A stretch of 64,000 nucleotides of DNA from Rathayibacter sp. VKM Ac-2759 (GCF_009834225.1 NZ_CP047176.1:1426001-1490000); one strand, 5' to 3'. Counted from the first letter of the stretch, positions 52,885 through 62,929 are shown. Program-made: numbers and translations. The notes: a model not told the origin generated them from the letters alone.

Positions 52885-55208
52885 GCACGACCGCAGCCGT
52901 CTTCCCCACCGGAACCGTCCTGGGCTACCCCCGCATCGGCCGGCGTCGCGAGCTCAAGAAGGCGATCGAGTCCTTCTGGGCCGGGACCCTCGACGCCGCC
53001 TCGCTCGAGGAGTCGGCCGCGGGCCTGCGCGCCGCGACCCGGGAGCGTCTGGCCGCCCTCGGGCTCGGCCGGGACGACTCGTCGATCCCCGAGGCGCACT
53101 CGTTCTACGACCAGGTGCTCGACACCAGCGTCGCGGTGGGCGCCGTCCCCGAGCGCTTCGCCGACCTGGTCGTCGACGGCTCGCTCGATCTCGCGGGCTA
53201 CTTCACCCTCGCCCGCGGCGACGGCGATCGCGCCCCGCTCGAGATGACGAAGTGGTTCGACTCGAACTACCACTACCTCGTCCCCGAGATCGGGCCCGGG
53301 ACGCGGTTCACGCTCGCCGACACGCGCCGCGTCCGCGAGGTCGAGGAGGCGCGCGAGGCGGGCTTCACGACGCGGCCTGTCCTCGTCGGCCCGGTCACGT
53401 ACCTCCTGCTGGCGAAGCCGTCGGAGTCGGCGCCCGAGGGCTTCGAGCCGCTGTCGCGCCTGGCCGACCTGCTGCCCGTCTACGTCGAGCTGCTGGGGCG
53501 CCTCCGGGAGGCCGGGGCCGAGTGGGTGCAGCTCGACGAGCCGGCTCTGGTCTCGGAGTCGATCGAGGTCGACCGCGAGCGGGTCCTCGAGGCGACCGCC
53601 GAGGCGTACCGCGTGCTCGGCGGTGCCGAGGAGCGACCCGCGCTCTTCGTGGCGGCGCCCTACGGCGACCTCGGTGACGCGCTGCCGATCCTGGCCGCCT
53701 CGGCGGTCGAGGCGGTGGGAGTCGACCTCGTGAAGGGCTCGGCGCCCGCCTCGGCGGTCGGGGACACCGTGCTGGTGGCCGGCGTGATCGACGGCCACAA
53801 CGTCTGGCGCGGCGACCTCGCGGCCGCACTCGACTCCGCGGAGGCGCTGCGGCCGCTGGCCGCGCAGGTCTCGGTCTCGACGTCGACATCGCTCTTCCAC
53901 GTCCCGCACGACGTCACCGACGAGCCCGACCTCGATGCGCGCCTCGCCTCGTGGCTCGCCTTCGCCGATCAGAAGGTGGAGCAGATCGCGGTGCTGGCGC
54001 GGGGGCTCACCCAGGGTCGCGACGCCGTCGCCGCCGAGCTCTCGGACGCCGCGGCGGCGCTCGAGGACCGCCGTGCGGCGCCGGGCGTGCGCGACGGTGC
54101 CGTCCGCGCCCGCGCGGCGGCTCTCCGGCCGGAGGACTACCGCCGCGCCTCCTACGAGGAGCGCCTCGCCGCCCAGGAGGAGGCCCTCGGCCTTCCGCCG
54201 CTGCCGACGACGACCATCGGATCGTTCCCGCAGACGCGCGAGATCCGCACGGCGCGAGCGGCCGTGGGGCGGGGCGAGCTGACCGAGTCGCAGTACGTCG
54301 AGCGCATGCGCGCCGAGATCGAGCGCGTCGTGCGGCTCCAGGAGGAGATCGGGCTCGACGTCCTCGTGCACGGCGAGCCCGAGCGCAACGACATGGTGCA
54401 GTACTTCGCCGAGAACCTGGACGGCTTCGCGGTGACGCGGAACGGCTGGGTGCAGTCGTACGGCAGCCGCTGCACGCGGCCGTCGCTGCTCTGGGGCGAC
54501 GTCTCGCGCCCGGCACCGATCACGGTCGAGTGGTCGAGCTTCACCCAGTCGCTGACCGAGCGGCCGGTCAAGGGCATGCTCACCGGCCCGGTGACGATCC
54601 TCGCGTGGTCGTTCGTGCGCGACGACCAGCCGCTGAAGGAGACCGCCGAGCAGGTCGCACTGAGCCTGCGCGACGAGATCGCCGACCTCGAGCGCGCGGG
54701 GATCCGCATCGTCCAGGTCGACGAGCCGGCGCTGCGCGAGCTGCTGCCGCTCGAGAAGGCGAACCAGCCCGCCTACCTCGACTGGTCGGTCGGTGCGTTC
54801 CGGCTCGCTACCGCGGGAGCCGCGACGGGCACGCAGATCCACACCCACCTCTGCTACTCCGAGTTCGGAGTCGTCATCGACGCGATCGACCAGCTCGACG
54901 CGGACGTGACCAGCATCGAGGCGGCGCGCTCGCGGATGGAGGTCGTCACCGACATCGAGCGCTCCGGCTTCGCGCGGGGCATCGGCCCCGGTGTGTACGA
55001 CATCCACTCGCCGCGCGTCCCGAGCGAGGGGGAGGTGTCCGATCTGGTCGGCACGGCTCTCGGCTCCATCCCCGCGCGCCAGCTCTGGATCAACCCGGAC
55101 TGCGGTCTGAAGACCCGGGGCTACGAGGAGACGGTGGCGTCGCTGCGGTCGATGGTCTCCGCGGCCTCCGGCGCCCGCGCGGCGCTCACGGGAGCGGCGG
55201 CCGTCTAG
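52881..55208 (+). CDS. metE: Cobalamin-independent methionine synthase
   Basis: 775-aa MetE. N-terminal domain (LGYPRIGRRRELKKAIESFW), catalytic domain beginning TTTIGSFPQTREIRTAR, zinc ligands in HTHLCYSEF and NPDCGLKTRG. Full length. Transfers methyl from 5-methyltetrahydrofolate to homocysteine. Confidence 0.97.
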   Translation: MSTTAAVFPTGTVLGYPRIGRRRELKKAIESFWAGTLDAASLEESAAGLRAATRERLAALGLGRDDSSIPEAHSFYDQVLDTSVAVGAVPERFADLVVDGSLDLAGYFTLARGDGDRAPLEMTKWFDSNYHYLVPEIGPGTRFTLADTRRVREVEEAREAGFTTRPVLVGPVTYLLLAKPSESAPEGFEPLSRLADLLPVYVELLGRLREAGAEWVQLDEPALVSESIEVDRERVLEATAEAYRVLGGAEERPALFVAAPYGDLGDALPILAASAVEAVGVDLVKGSAPASAVGDTVLVAGVIDGHNVWRGDLAAALDSAEALRPLAAQVSVSTSTSLFHVPHDVTDEPDLDARLASWLAFADQKVEQIAVLARGLTQGRDAVAAELSDAAAALEDRRAAPGVRDGAVRARAAALRPEDYRRASYEERLAAQEEALGLPPLPTTTIGSFPQTREIRTARAAVGRGELTESQYVERMRAEIERVVRLQEEIGLDVLVHGEPERNDMVQYFAENLDGFAVTRNGWVQSYGSRCTRPSLLWGDVSRPAPITVEWSSFTQSLTERPVKGMLTGPVTILAWSFVRDDQPLKETAEQVALSLRDEIADLERAGIRIVQVDEPALRELLPLEKANQPAYLDWSVGAFRLATAGAATGTQIHTHLCYSEFGVVIDAIDQLDADVTSIEAARSRMEVVTDIERSGFARGIGPGVYDIHSPRVPSEGEVSDLVGTALGSIPARQLWINPDCGLKTRGYEETVASLRSMVSAASGARAALTGAAAV

Positions 55209-55220
55209 GAGGCGCGGGCC

Positions 55221-55296
55221 CGGACGAGCGGACCCCGGCCCGTCGAGGCGCCCTGCGCGAGCAGGCAACCTCGACGGACCGGGGTCTCCTCGTCCG
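55221..55296. terminator. Long bidirectional hairpin between metE and lexA
   Basis: Nearly 28-bp imperfect arms from 55221 and to 55296, with a nested CCTGC-GCGA-GCAGG stem. Serves the convergent metE and lexA genes. Confidence 0.75.
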
Positions 55297-55299
55297 CGG

Positions 55300-55989
55300 T
55301 CAGACGGAGCGGAGCACCGCGACGATCTTCCCGAGCACCTCGGCCTCGTCGCCGAGGATGGGCTCGAAGTTGGAGTTGCGGGGGAGGAGCCAGGTGTGGC
55401 CGTCGCGCTGGCGGAGCACCTTCACGGTCGCCTCGCCGTCGAGCATGGCCGCCACGATCTCGCCGTTCTCGGCGGTGCGCTGCGACCGCACCACGACCCA
55501 GTCGCCGTCGCAGATGGCCGCGTCGATCATCGACTCGCCGACGACCTTCAGCATGAACAGCTCGCCCTTGCCCACCAGCTGCCGGGGGAGGGGGAACACC
55601 TCGTCGATCTGCTGGTCGGCCATGATCGGGACGCCCGCCGCGATCCGGCCGACGAGCGGCACCATCGCCGCGTCACCGACGGTCACGGTCGACTCGAAGG
55701 AGCCGTCGTCCTCGGTCGAGCTCGGGACGTCGATCAGGATCTCGAGCGCGCGGGGCCGGTTGGGGTCGCGGCGGAGGTAGCCGCTCAGCTCGAGCTGGTT
55801 GAGCTGGTGCGTGACGCTCGAGAGCGAGGCGAGGCCGACGGCGTCGCCGATCTCGCGCATGCTCGGCGGGTAGCCGCGGCTCGACACCGAGCGCTGGATC
55901 GCATCGAGGATGGCGAGCTGCTTGGCGCTCAGGTTCTTGCGGCGGCGACCGGCGCCCGGCTTGGTCTTCGGCGTCTGCGCGTCGCTCAC
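55300..55989 (-). CDS. lexA: SOS repressor LexA
   Basis: 229-aa repressor/protease. Winged helix ([20 protein letters not shown]...), self-cleavage site A118-G119 ([10 protein letters not shown]), catalytic S153 ([10 protein letters not shown]) and K190 (ATVKVL). Start GTG 55989 with AGGGAG five bases upstream. Divergent from the LysM gene. Confidence 0.98.
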   Translation of the reverse strand: MSDAQTPKTKPGAGRRRKNLSAKQLAILDAIQRSVSSRGYPPSMREIGDAVGLASLSSVTHQLNQLELSGYLRRDPNRPRALEILIDVPSSTEDDGSFESTVTVGDAAMVPLVGRIAAGVPIMADQQIDEVFPLPRQLVGKGELFMLKVVGESMIDAAICDGDWVVVRSQRTAENGEIVAAMLDGEATVKVLRQRDGHTWLLPRNSNFEPILGDEAEVLGKIVAVLRSV

Positions 55990-56091
55990 GGTGCTCCCTC
56001 TCTCGGCGCGCACCCCGCGTGCGCACCCTCCCGGCTGCGGTCCGACGTCGAATGTCGGTGGTCGCTGCTGTACTACCTCCGGGCTCTCGAA

Positions 56092-56132
56092 ACTGTATCC
56101 GCCGCGGGTCCCCGTTCGAAACATTCGTTCGA
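56092..56132 (-). promoter_or_regulatory. lexA promoter with imperfect SOS box
   Basis: On the minus strand, TACAGT (56097-56092) is the -10. Upstream, 56115-56132 reads TTCGAAACATTCGTTCGA on the plus strand: one perfect GTTCGA half-site and a degenerate partner. Autoregulation by LexA is expected in this position. Confidence 0.6.
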
Positions 56133-56188
56133 GTGTGTCGCGAGCCGTCATCCGGAGGGCGGCACAGCGGATACGACGCGACAGGCAC

Positions 56189-56217
56189 TTGTCCGCCGCG
56201 AAGTTCGAAGATATATT
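56189..56217 (+). promoter_or_regulatory. Promoter of the LysM gene
   Basis: TTGTCC (56189-56194), 17 bases, TATATT (56212-56217): the best housekeeping-type promoter in the window. The -10 lies inside a dyad with GTTCGAA on the left and TTCGGAAC on the right (56203-56223). Confidence 0.7.
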
Positions 56218-56288
56218 CGGAACAGAGATTCGGGGCGGCCCTCCCGGCCGAGGTCCGCCCCGAGTCCCTGCTGAGAGGAGCGATCACC

Positions 56289-56681
56289 ATGACCGCACGG
56301 AATTCCCGCACGACACACGACTCGCACGCGACCCGGCGTCCGATCGATCCGGCGACGCCGCAGAAGTCGCACCTGCGCCTCACGCGGCGCGGGCGCGCCG
56401 TGCTCGCCACTCTCGGGGCGCTGCCGATCGTCGCCGGCGCCTTCGTCTTCGGCCTGAACGGCGGGGGAGCAGTCGCGTCCGCCGATCAGTCGGGCGTCGA
56501 GTTCCAGTACGTCACCGTCCGCGCGGGCGAGTCCCTCTGGTCGCTCGCCGAGGAGCTCGCTCCGGAGTCCGACCCCCGCGACGTGGTCGACGACATCCTG
56601 TCGCTCAACCAGCTCCCCAGCGCCGGCATCGAGCCCGGGCAGCGCCTCGCGGTCCCCTCCCAGTACGACGTCGTCCGCTGA
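56289..56681 (+). CDS. LysM-domain membrane protein, ChiZ/DivS/YneA-like
   Basis: 130 aa: basic cytoplasmic N-terminus, one helix (AVLATLGALPIVAGAFVFGL, about 37-56) and a C-terminal LysM domain (YVTVRAGESLWSLAEELAPE ... GIEPGQRLAVPSQ). Divergent from lexA, where M. tuberculosis has chiZ (Rv2719c) and Corynebacterium divS, SOS-induced cell-division inhibitors; Bacillus yneA is the analogue. The same role is inferred from synteny and domain. RBS GAGAGGAG precedes ATG. Confidence 0.85.
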   Translation: MTARNSRTTHDSHATRRPIDPATPQKSHLRLTRRGRAVLATLGALPIVAGAFVFGLNGGGAVASADQSGVEFQYVTVRAGESLWSLAEELAPESDPRDVVDDILSLNQLPSAGIEPGQRLAVPSQYDVVR

Positions 56682-56724
56682 CCGGCACTCCGGCCTCGAC
56701 GGGCGGCGCCGCTAGCATCTTCTG

Positions 56725-57828
56725 GTGACGACTCTCGATGATCTGCCCCTGCGCGACGACCTCCGCGGCAAGCACCCCTACGGTGCGCCCCAGGCCGTCG
56801 TGCCCGTCGCCCTGAACGTCAACGAGAACACCCACCCCGTCCCGGACGACGTCGTCTCGGACATCATCGAGCGGGTCGGAGTCGCGCTCCGCACCGTCAA
56901 CCGCTACCCCGATCGCGAGTTCCGCGAGCTCCGCGACTCCCTCGCCGGCTACCTCGGCCACGGTCTCACCGCGGACGGCGTCTGGGCGGCCAACGGGTCG
57001 AACGAGGTCCTCCAGCACGTGCTGCAGGCCTTCGGCGGTCCCGGGCGGTCGCTCCTCGGCTTCGCGCCGACCTACTCGATGTACTCGATCCTCGCCTCCG
57101 GCAGCGGCATGGAGTGGATCCCCGCGCCGCGCGAGAGCGACTTCCGCGTCGGAGCGGCGCACGCGGCCGAGCAGGTCCGCCTGGCGCAGCCCGACATCGT
57201 GTTCCTCTGCGCCCCCAACAACCCCACGGGCACCCCGCTCGACCTCGAGACCGTCGCCGCCGTCTACGACGCGACCGACGGCATCGTGGTCGTCGACGAG
57301 GCCTACGCCGAGTTCGGAGGCCGCGGAGCTCCCACCGCGCTGAGCCTGCTGCCGGGCCGCCCCCGCCTCCTCGTCTCGCGCACGATGAGCAAGGCCTTCG
57401 CCTTCGCGGGCGTCCGCCTCGGCTACCTCGCCGCCGACCCGGCCGTGATCGACGCGCTCCGGCTCGTCCGCCTGCCCTACCACCTCTCGGCGCTCACGCA
57501 GGCGGCGGCCACGGCCGCGCTCGCCCACTCCGACGAGATGCTCGCCATGGTCGGCGACATCATCGTGCAGCGCGACCGGATGGTCGACGGGCTCCGCGCT
57601 CTCGGCTTCGACGTGCACGAGACCGGGAGCAACTTCGTCCTCTTCGGCGGTGTCGACGATCCGCGCGCGGTGTTCGAGGCGCTGCTGGCCCGCGGGGTCC
57701 TCATCCGCGACGTCGGCATCCCGAACCACCTCCGGGTGAGTGCGGGAACGGAGGCCGAGACGACGGCGTTCCTCGACGCGATGACGGAGGTCGTGGCGGC
57801 CCGAGCGGACGCACGCAGCGGGTCCTGA
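56725..57828 (+). CDS. hisC: Histidinol-phosphate aminotransferase
   Basis: 367-aa PLP aminotransferase, step 7 of histidine synthesis. NENTHPVP at the substrate site, CAPNNPTGTP, VVVDEAYAEF and PLP-binding K223 in SRTMSKAFAFAG. TAGCAT (56713-56718) is six bases before GTG. Confidence 0.95.
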   Translation: MTTLDDLPLRDDLRGKHPYGAPQAVVPVALNVNENTHPVPDDVVSDIIERVGVALRTVNRYPDREFRELRDSLAGYLGHGLTADGVWAANGSNEVLQHVLQAFGGPGRSLLGFAPTYSMYSILASGSGMEWIPAPRESDFRVGAAHAAEQVRLAQPDIVFLCAPNNPTGTPLDLETVAAVYDATDGIVVVDEAYAEFGGRGAPTALSLLPGRPRLLVSRTMSKAFAFAGVRLGYLAADPAVIDALRLVRLPYHLSALTQAAATAALAHSDEMLAMVGDIIVQRDRMVDGLRALGFDVHETGSNFVLFGGVDDPRAVFEALLARGVLIRDVGIPNHLRVSAGTEAETTAFLDAMTEVVAARADARSGS

Positions 57829-57880
57829 GGCCCGTCCCGCCACCACGGAGCGTGCGCCCCGCCGCGAATAGACTGGGTGC

Positions 57881-58501
57881 ATGACCTCTCCGAGCGCCGC
57901 ACCCGGGCGCACCGCCTCCCTCAGCCGTGCCACCAGCGAGTCGAGCATCGAGCTGTCGATCGACCTCGACGGCACCGGCGTCGCCGATCTCGAGACCGGC
58001 GTGCCCTTCTTCGACCACCTGCTGACGGCGTTCGCGAAGCACTCCCTGACCGACCTCACGGTCCGGGCCACCGGCGACATCGAGATCGACATCCACCACA
58101 CCGCCGAGGACATCGGCATCGTGCTCGGCACTGCGATCAGGCAGGCGCTCGGCGACAAGGCCGGGATCTCCCGCTTCGGCGACGCGCTCGTCCCGCTCGA
58201 CGAGGCACTGGTCCAGGCCGTCGTCGACATCTCCGGTCGCCCGTACCTCGTGCACACCGGCGAGCCCGAGGGCTTCGCCCTGCACCTCATCGGCGGGCAC
58301 TTCACCGGATCCATGGTGCGGCACGTCTTCGAGGCGATCGCGTTCAACGCGGGCCTGACCGTCCACGTCACCGTCCTCGGCGGGCGCGACCCGCACCACA
58401 TCGCCGAGGCCGAGTTCAAGGCGTTCGCCCGCGCCTTCCGGCAGGCGAAGGCCTTCGACCCGCTGGTCGCGGGAGTCCCGTCGACCAAGGGCGCGCTGTG
58501 A
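57881..58501 (+). CDS. hisB: Imidazoleglycerol-phosphate dehydratase
   Basis: 206-aa manganese dehydratase with [30 protein letters not shown] and [15 protein letters not shown], the metal-ligand histidine motifs. TAGACT (57869-57874) is six bases before ATG, so it also has its own start site after hisC. Stop overlaps hisH. Confidence 0.97.
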   Translation: MTSPSAAPGRTASLSRATSESSIELSIDLDGTGVADLETGVPFFDHLLTAFAKHSLTDLTVRATGDIEIDIHHTAEDIGIVLGTAIRQALGDKAGISRFGDALVPLDEALVQAVVDISGRPYLVHTGEPEGFALHLIGGHFTGSMVRHVFEAIAFNAGLTVHVTVLGGRDPHHIAEAEFKAFARAFRQAKAFDPLVAGVPSTKGAL

Positions 58502-59145
58502 CGACCGGCCGCCCCTCCGTCGTCGTCTACGACTACGGCTCGGGCAACGTGCACTCGGCGGTCAAGGCCCTCGAGCTCGCCGGAGCCGATGTCGAGCTGA
58601 CCTCCGACCGGCAGCGCGCGCTCGAGGCCGACGGCCTGCTCGTCCCGGGCGTCGGAGCCTTCAGCGCCGTGATGGACGCGCTCACGAGAGCCCGCGGCGG
58701 CGAGATCATCGACAAGCGCCTCTCCGGCGGCCGTCCCGTCCTCGGCATCTGCGTGGGCATGCAGGTGCTGTTCGAGAAGGGCGTCGAGCGGGGCGTCGAG
58801 AGCGAGGGGCTCGGCGAGTGGCCGGGCGTCGTCGACCTCCTGCCGGCCGACGTGGTCCCGCACATGGGCTGGAACACCGTCTCGGCCCCGGCCGGCTCGG
58901 TGCTGTTCGACGGCATCGCCGACGAGCGCTTCTACTTCGTGCACTCCTACGGTGCCCGCGAGTGGTCGCTCGACGTGATCCCGCCGTTCCCGCAGCCGCA
59001 CGTCACGTGGGCCGAGCACGGCGGGCCCTTCATCGCCGCGGTCGAGAACGGCCCGCTCTCGGCCACGCAGTTCCACCCCGAGAAGTCGGGAGCCGCGGGG
59101 CTGCGCCTGCTCTCGAATTGGCTGGGCAGCCTCCGCACGAACTAG
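58498..59145 (+). CDS. hisH: Imidazole glycerol phosphate synthase, glutaminase subunit
   Basis: 215-aa class I glutamine amidotransferase. Triad C85 ([11 protein letters not shown]), H193 and E195 (TQFHPEKSG). Provides ammonia to HisF, which is not in this window. GTG overlaps hisB (GTGA). Confidence 0.97.
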   Translation: MTTGRPSVVVYDYGSGNVHSAVKALELAGADVELTSDRQRALEADGLLVPGVGAFSAVMDALTRARGGEIIDKRLSGGRPVLGICVGMQVLFEKGVERGVESEGLGEWPGVVDLLPADVVPHMGWNTVSAPAGSVLFDGIADERFYFVHSYGAREWSLDVIPPFPQPHVTWAEHGGPFIAAVENGPLSATQFHPEKSGAAGLRLLSNWLGSLRTN

Positions 59146-59210
59146 GATCGGCCGGTGGTCGGCCGCCCCTGGCGATCGGCCTGCACCAGGCTCCGAGACT
59201 GAGGATGACG

Positions 59211-59957
59211 ATGAGCGAGTTCACCAAGGCCCCGGGCCTGGTCCTTCTCCCCGCGATCGATGTGGCCGGCGGCAAGGCCGTCCGCCTGACGCAGGGCGAG
59301 GCGGGCACCGAGACCAACTACGGCGACCCCATCGACGCCGCGCGCGACTGGGCCGAGCAGGGCGCCGAGTGGATCCACCTGGTCGACCTCGACGCCGCCT
59401 TCGGCCGGGGCGACAACCACGGGATCATGAAGAAGGTCATCCGCCAGGTCAAGGGCGTGAACGTCGAGCTCTCGGGCGGGATCCGCGACGACCGCAGTCT
59501 CGAGTCCGCGCTGAGCGCCGGCGCGAAGCGCATCAACCTCGGCACGGCCGCGCTCGAGAACCCGGAGTGGGCGGCGAGCGTCATCGGGCAGTACGGCGAC
59601 CAGATCGCGGTCGGGCTCGACGTGCGCGGCACAACCCTGGCCGCCCGCGGGTGGACCAAGGAGGGCGGCGACCTCTGGCAGGTGCTCGAGCGCCTCGAGG
59701 AGGCGGGCTGCACCCGCTACGTCGTCACCGACGTGACGAAGGACGGCACCCTGAAGGGTCCGAACCTCGAGCTGCTCGAGCAGGTCATGGCGCGCACCCG
59801 GCGCCCGGTCATCGCCTCCGGAGGCATCTCCAACCTCGACGACATCGCGGCTCTGCGCGACCTCGTCCCGCAGGGCCTCGAGGGCGCCATCGTCGGCAAG
59901 GCCCTCTACGCGGGCGCGTTCACGCTCGCGGAGGCGCTGGATGTCGCGTCCGAGTGA
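59211..59957 (+). CDS. priA: Phosphoribosyl isomerase (HisA/PriA)
   Basis: 248-aa TIM barrel with catalytic aspartates in [14 protein letters not shown] and [11 protein letters not shown]. In many Actinobacteria this enzyme (PriA) serves both histidine and tryptophan synthesis; which applies here cannot be decided without seeing whether trpF exists. ATG 59211 preferred because GAGG is six bases upstream; ATG 59205 is too close. Confidence 0.94.
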   Translation: MSEFTKAPGLVLLPAIDVAGGKAVRLTQGEAGTETNYGDPIDAARDWAEQGAEWIHLVDLDAAFGRGDNHGIMKKVIRQVKGVNVELSGGIRDDRSLESALSAGAKRINLGTAALENPEWAASVIGQYGDQIAVGLDVRGTTLAARGWTKEGGDLWQVLERLEEAGCTRYVVTDVTKDGTLKGPNLELLEQVMARTRRPVIASGGISNLDDIAALRDLVPQGLEGAIVGKALYAGAFTLAEALDVASE

Positions 59958-60735
59958 CGGACGTCCGCTCCCCTCGCACCTGACCGACTCGGCCGGGACC
60001 CCGTGGGCCGGCCGGCACTTCGAGCCGAGCACCGCGGGCGACGACGACGGCAGCGCCCCCGAGAACCTGACCCGGGCGCTCGCGGGCTTCGCGGCCGGCG
60101 AGACGGGCCCCGAGGCGGTCGTCGACGCCCTGCGCGAGGCGCGGCTCCTGATCCCGCTGATCGCCCGCCTCGGCGAGGAGGCCGAGGGCGTCGCGGGGCT
60201 CCGCGCCGACAAGTCGCAGGAGTTGTCGATCGTCACGGTGGCCGGTCCCGACGGACGGAGCGTCCTCCCGGTCTTCAGCAGCGTCGACGCGATGCGGCGC
60301 TGGGATCCGGCGGCGCGGCCCGTCCCGGTCGACGGCCGGCGGGCCGCCCTCGCGGCGGTCGCGGAGAGCACGGAGCTGATGGTGCTCGACCCGGTCTCCG
60401 ACCACGAGTTCGCCGTGCGGCGCCCCGCGCTGTGGGCGATCGCCGAGGGATCGCCGTGGCGGCCGAGCCCCGAGGACCCGCAAGTGCTCGAGGCGCTGCG
60501 GTCGGCCGCGCGGGCGGAGCCCTCGGTCGCGGCAGTGGAGGTCCGGTCGGGAGACCCGCGTCAGCGCCTCGTCGGCCCCGAGCTGGTCGTCGTGCTCGAG
60601 ATCCGGCCGGGTCTCGACCGGGCCGCGCTCGACGCCCTCGTGGCGCGACTGGGGGAGCGCTGGGCCGCCGACCGCGTCGTCGCGGCGTGCGTCGACTCCC
60701 TGTCGCTCAGGCTCGCGGCCTCGCCGGCGGAGTGA
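59941..60735 (+). CDS. SseB-family protein
   Basis: 264 aa. N-terminal SseB domain ([16 protein letters not shown]..., [15 protein letters not shown]) and a second related part ([22 protein letters not shown]). It overlaps priA by 17 bases, an arrangement common in Microbacteriaceae. Function unknown. Confidence 0.88.
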   Translation: MSRPSDGRPLPSHLTDSAGTPWAGRHFEPSTAGDDDGSAPENLTRALAGFAAGETGPEAVVDALREARLLIPLIARLGEEAEGVAGLRADKSQELSIVTVAGPDGRSVLPVFSSVDAMRRWDPAARPVPVDGRRAALAAVAESTELMVLDPVSDHEFAVRRPALWAIAEGSPWRPSPEDPQVLEALRSAARAEPSVAAVEVRSGDPRQRLVGPELVVVLEIRPGLDRAALDALVARLGERWAADRVVAACVDSLSLRLAASPAE

Positions 60736-60763
60736 GCGTTCGCGAGACCGTGTCCGGCAGGGC

Positions 60764-61144
60764 CTAGGTGACCGGCCCGGTCCACTTCTCGCCCGGGCCC
60801 TTGCCGATCGGGTCCTGGATCGGGGACGCCTCGCGGAACGCGAGCTGCAACGTCCGGAGTCCGTCGCGCAGGCTCCTGGCGTGCATGTCGCTGATGTCCG
60901 GAGCGCCGGCGGTGACGAGACCGGCGAGGGCGTTGATGAGCTTGCGCGCCTCGTCGAGGTCGATCTCGGCACCGGGCTCGTCGGCGAGCCCGCACTTCAC
61001 GGCGGCGGCGCTCATCAGGTGCACCGCGGCCGTGGTGATGATCTCGACCGCCGGGACCTCGGCGATGTCCCTGGCGGCCTCGATGTCGGAGGCGTCGCCT
61101 CCGTCGCCGAAGCGGCGTGCGTAGTCGTCGTCGTACTGAGCCAT
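60764..61144 (-). CDS. DUF1844 protein
   Basis: 126 aa with IITTAAVHLMSAAAVKCGLA and DLDEARKLINALAGL, the DUF1844 signature. The family sits beside infC in Actinobacteria. SD-like AAGGA is three bases before ATG 61144. Role unknown. Confidence 0.9.
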   Translation of the reverse strand: MAQYDDDYARRFGDGGDASDIEAARDIAEVPAVEIITTAAVHLMSAAAVKCGLADEPGAEIDLDEARKLINALAGLVTAGAPDISDMHARSLRDGLRTLQLAFREASPIQDPIGKGPGEKWTGPVT

Positions 61145-61428
61145 GGGTCCTTCGTTCGGTGGGGTGCGGGTGCGGGTGCGGAACGCGCACGCGGAGGGCG
61201 GCGGCCGGGGAGCCGCGGCACTGCCTCCGCCGCTCTGTCGCCCGGGCCGGGAGTCTGCTATGGTGATCCGGGCTCCGGGGCATGTCCCCGGTTCGAAAGT
61301 GGAGATTCTCCCACCCGCGCTTGACCGCTTCACTAGGTTACCGGGTCAGAAGCACTCCGCCTCCGGCAACGGGGGCAGGGCTGCGGTTCCCGAGGCACGC
61401 CTCGGGATCGCGTCGTAGGGTGCGAGCG
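61145..61428 (+). promoter_or_regulatory. Region upstream of infC with hairpins and a -10 element
   Basis: No gene seen. It holds a GTGCGG hexamer repeated three times (about 61164-61181), a CCGGGG/CCCCGG hairpin (61275-61291), a perfect 9-bp stem TCCCGAGGC/GCCTCGGGA (61388-61407) and the -10-like TAGGGT (61416-61421). That hexamer would start transcription at about 61429. Confidence 0.5.
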
Positions 61429-61587
61429 ATGTGCGTCGAAAGCACCTCGCGCAAGGGAATCACCTCTCTCGGGATGCGCCGGATCACTCCGGCCGCAGAG
61501 CAGCAACTCACCGAGATCAGAGGAGAAACGCAATCAGCGATCCCCGTACCAACGACCGAATCCGCGTCCCCGAGGTCCGCCTCGTAG
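61429..61587 (+). CDS. Possible leaderless upstream ORF overlapping the infC start
   Basis: ATG 61429 is exactly seven bases after TAGGGT, like the leaderless genes in this window. The 52-residue frame ([16 protein letters not shown]...) runs through the infC ribosome site and start, out of frame, and stops at 61587. No homology is recognised. It may be a regulatory uORF or simply the 5' end of the infC leader. Confidence 0.35.
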   Translation: MCVESTSRKGITSLGMRRITPAAEQQLTEIRGETQSAIPVPTTESASPRSAS

Positions 61588-62147
61588 GTCCCGCCGGAGA
61601 ACAGGTCGGCGTCGTGAAAATCGAGGTCGCCCTGCGACTCGCGCAGGATGCAGACCTGGATCTGGTCGAGGTTGCTCCCAACTCCAAGCCTCCCGTCGCC
61701 AAGATCATGGACTACGGGAAGTTCAAGTACGAGCAGGCTCAGAAGCTCAAGGAAGCCCGTCGCAACCAGGCGAACACGATCCTCAAAGAGGTCCGTTTCC
61801 GTCTGAAGATCGACAAGCACGACTACGAGACCAAACGCAAGCGCGCCGAGGGCTTCCTGAAGGCCGGCGACAAGGTCAAGGCGATGATCCTCTTCCGAGG
61901 CCGCGAGCAGTCCCGCCCCGAGATGGGCGTCCGACTCCTGCAGCGCTTCGCGGAGGACGTGGCCGAGTTCGGCCAGGTCGAGTCCACACCGACCATCGAC
62001 GGTCGCAACATGGTGATGGTCATCGGCCCCCTGAAGAACAAGTCCGAGGCCAAGGCCGAGGCGAACGCCGTCCGCGCCGCTCGCCGCGAGGCCAACACGC
62101 CCGACGGCCACCCCTCCGACGACTCGGTCGAGGCCGAGACCGTCTAG
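61533..62147 (+). CDS. infC: Translation initiation factor IF-3
   Basis: 204-aa IF3. Start is ATC 61533: AGGAG (61521-61525) is seven bases upstream and translation gives the conserved N-terminus [26 protein letters not shown] starts on infC allow IF3 to repress its own synthesis in other bacteria. The N domain ends with [15 protein letters not shown]; the C domain begins [12 protein letters not shown] 20-residue acidic tail follows. Confidence 0.97.
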   Translation: MSDPRTNDRIRVPEVRLVGPAGEQVGVVKIEVALRLAQDADLDLVEVAPNSKPPVAKIMDYGKFKYEQAQKLKEARRNQANTILKEVRFRLKIDKHDYETKRKRAEGFLKAGDKVKAMILFRGREQSRPEMGVRLLQRFAEDVAEFGQVESTPTIDGRNMVMVIGPLKNKSEAKAEANAVRAARREANTPDGHPSDDSVEAETV

Positions 62148-62174
62148 TACTTCGCCGCCCCGACCTCGGGGCCG

Positions 62175-62199
62175 GTGCACTCCCCGCTCGCGGGGCACC
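62175..62199 (+). terminator. Hairpin between infC and rpmI
   Basis: CCCCG-CTCG-CGGGG core (62182-62195) extended by GGTGC/GCACC. Possibly an attenuator or processing stem inside the operon; there is no T-run. Confidence 0.35.
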
Positions 62200-62247
62200 C
62201 CAGCTTCGCCCCGCCCCGTGCGGGTGCGACGTCGACAAGGAGAGAAC

Positions 62248-62442
62248 ATGCCCAAGATGAAGACCCACTCGGGTGCCAAGAAGCGCTTCAAGGTGACCGG
62301 TTCCGGCAAGCTCATGAAGCAGCAGGCCGGTATGCGTCACAACCTGGAGTCCAAGTCCAGCGTCCGCACCCGCCGTCTCAACCAGGACCAGGTCCTCGCC
62401 CCGCAGGACGCGAAGGTCGCCAAGAAGCTGCTCGGCCTGTAG
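62248..62442 (+). CDS. rpmI: 50S ribosomal protein L35
   Basis: 64-aa basic protein, [20 protein letters not shown], full length. SD AAGGAGAG precedes ATG. Operon infC-rpmI-rplT. Confidence 0.98.
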   Translation: MPKMKTHSGAKKRFKVTGSGKLMKQQAGMRHNLESKSSVRTRRLNQDQVLAPQDAKVAKKLLGL

Positions 62443-62498
62443 TCCTCGACACAGCCGACCAGAACTTCACCGACCAGGATCGATAGGAAGAAAAAGAA

Positions 62499-62882
62499 AT
62501 GGCAAGAGTCAAGAGGGCGGTCAACGCCCACAAGAAGCGTCGCGTCATCCTCGAGCGCGCGAAGGGCTACCGCGGCCAGCGTTCGCGTCTGTACCGCAAG
62601 GCGAAGGAGCAGGTCACCCACTCCCTCGTCTACTCGTACCGCGACCGCCGCGCCAAGAAGGGCGAGTTCCGCCGCCTCTGGATCCAGCGCATCAACGCCG
62701 CGTCGCGTGCGAACGGCCTGACCTACAACCGCTTCATCCAGGGTCTCGCCCTCGCTGGAGTGCAGGTCGACCGCCGCATCCTCGCCGATCTCGCGATCAC
62801 CGAGCCCGCGACCTTCGCCGCCCTCGTGGCGACCGCGAAGAACGCGCTGCCGGCCGACACCTCGGCTCCGAAGGCCGCGTAG
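62499..62882 (+). CDS. rplT: 50S ribosomal protein L20
   Basis: 127-aa L20 ([40 protein letters not shown]). Binds 23S rRNA early in assembly and often represses its operon. A short Ala-rich tail exceeds the common 117-120 aa. Confidence 0.98.
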   Translation: MARVKRAVNAHKKRRVILERAKGYRGQRSRLYRKAKEQVTHSLVYSYRDRRAKKGEFRRLWIQRINAASRANGLTYNRFIQGLALAGVQVDRRILADLAITEPATFAALVATAKNALPADTSAPKAA

Positions 62883-62899
62883 TCAGCACTGCTTCCCGG

Positions 62900-62929
62900 A
62901 GGGGGTCACGACCGAGGTCGTGGCCCCCT
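62900..62929 (+). terminator. infC-rpmI-rplT terminator
   Basis: AGGGGGTCACGACC and GGTCGTGGCCCCCT, 14-bp arms with one wobble, followed by TCGTCGTG. Confidence 0.75.

Noticed and set aside
56203..56223. Second canonical LexA box at the LysM promoter
   Set aside because: Half-sites are in the order GTTC...GAAC, opposite to the consensus, and spacing is off by one.
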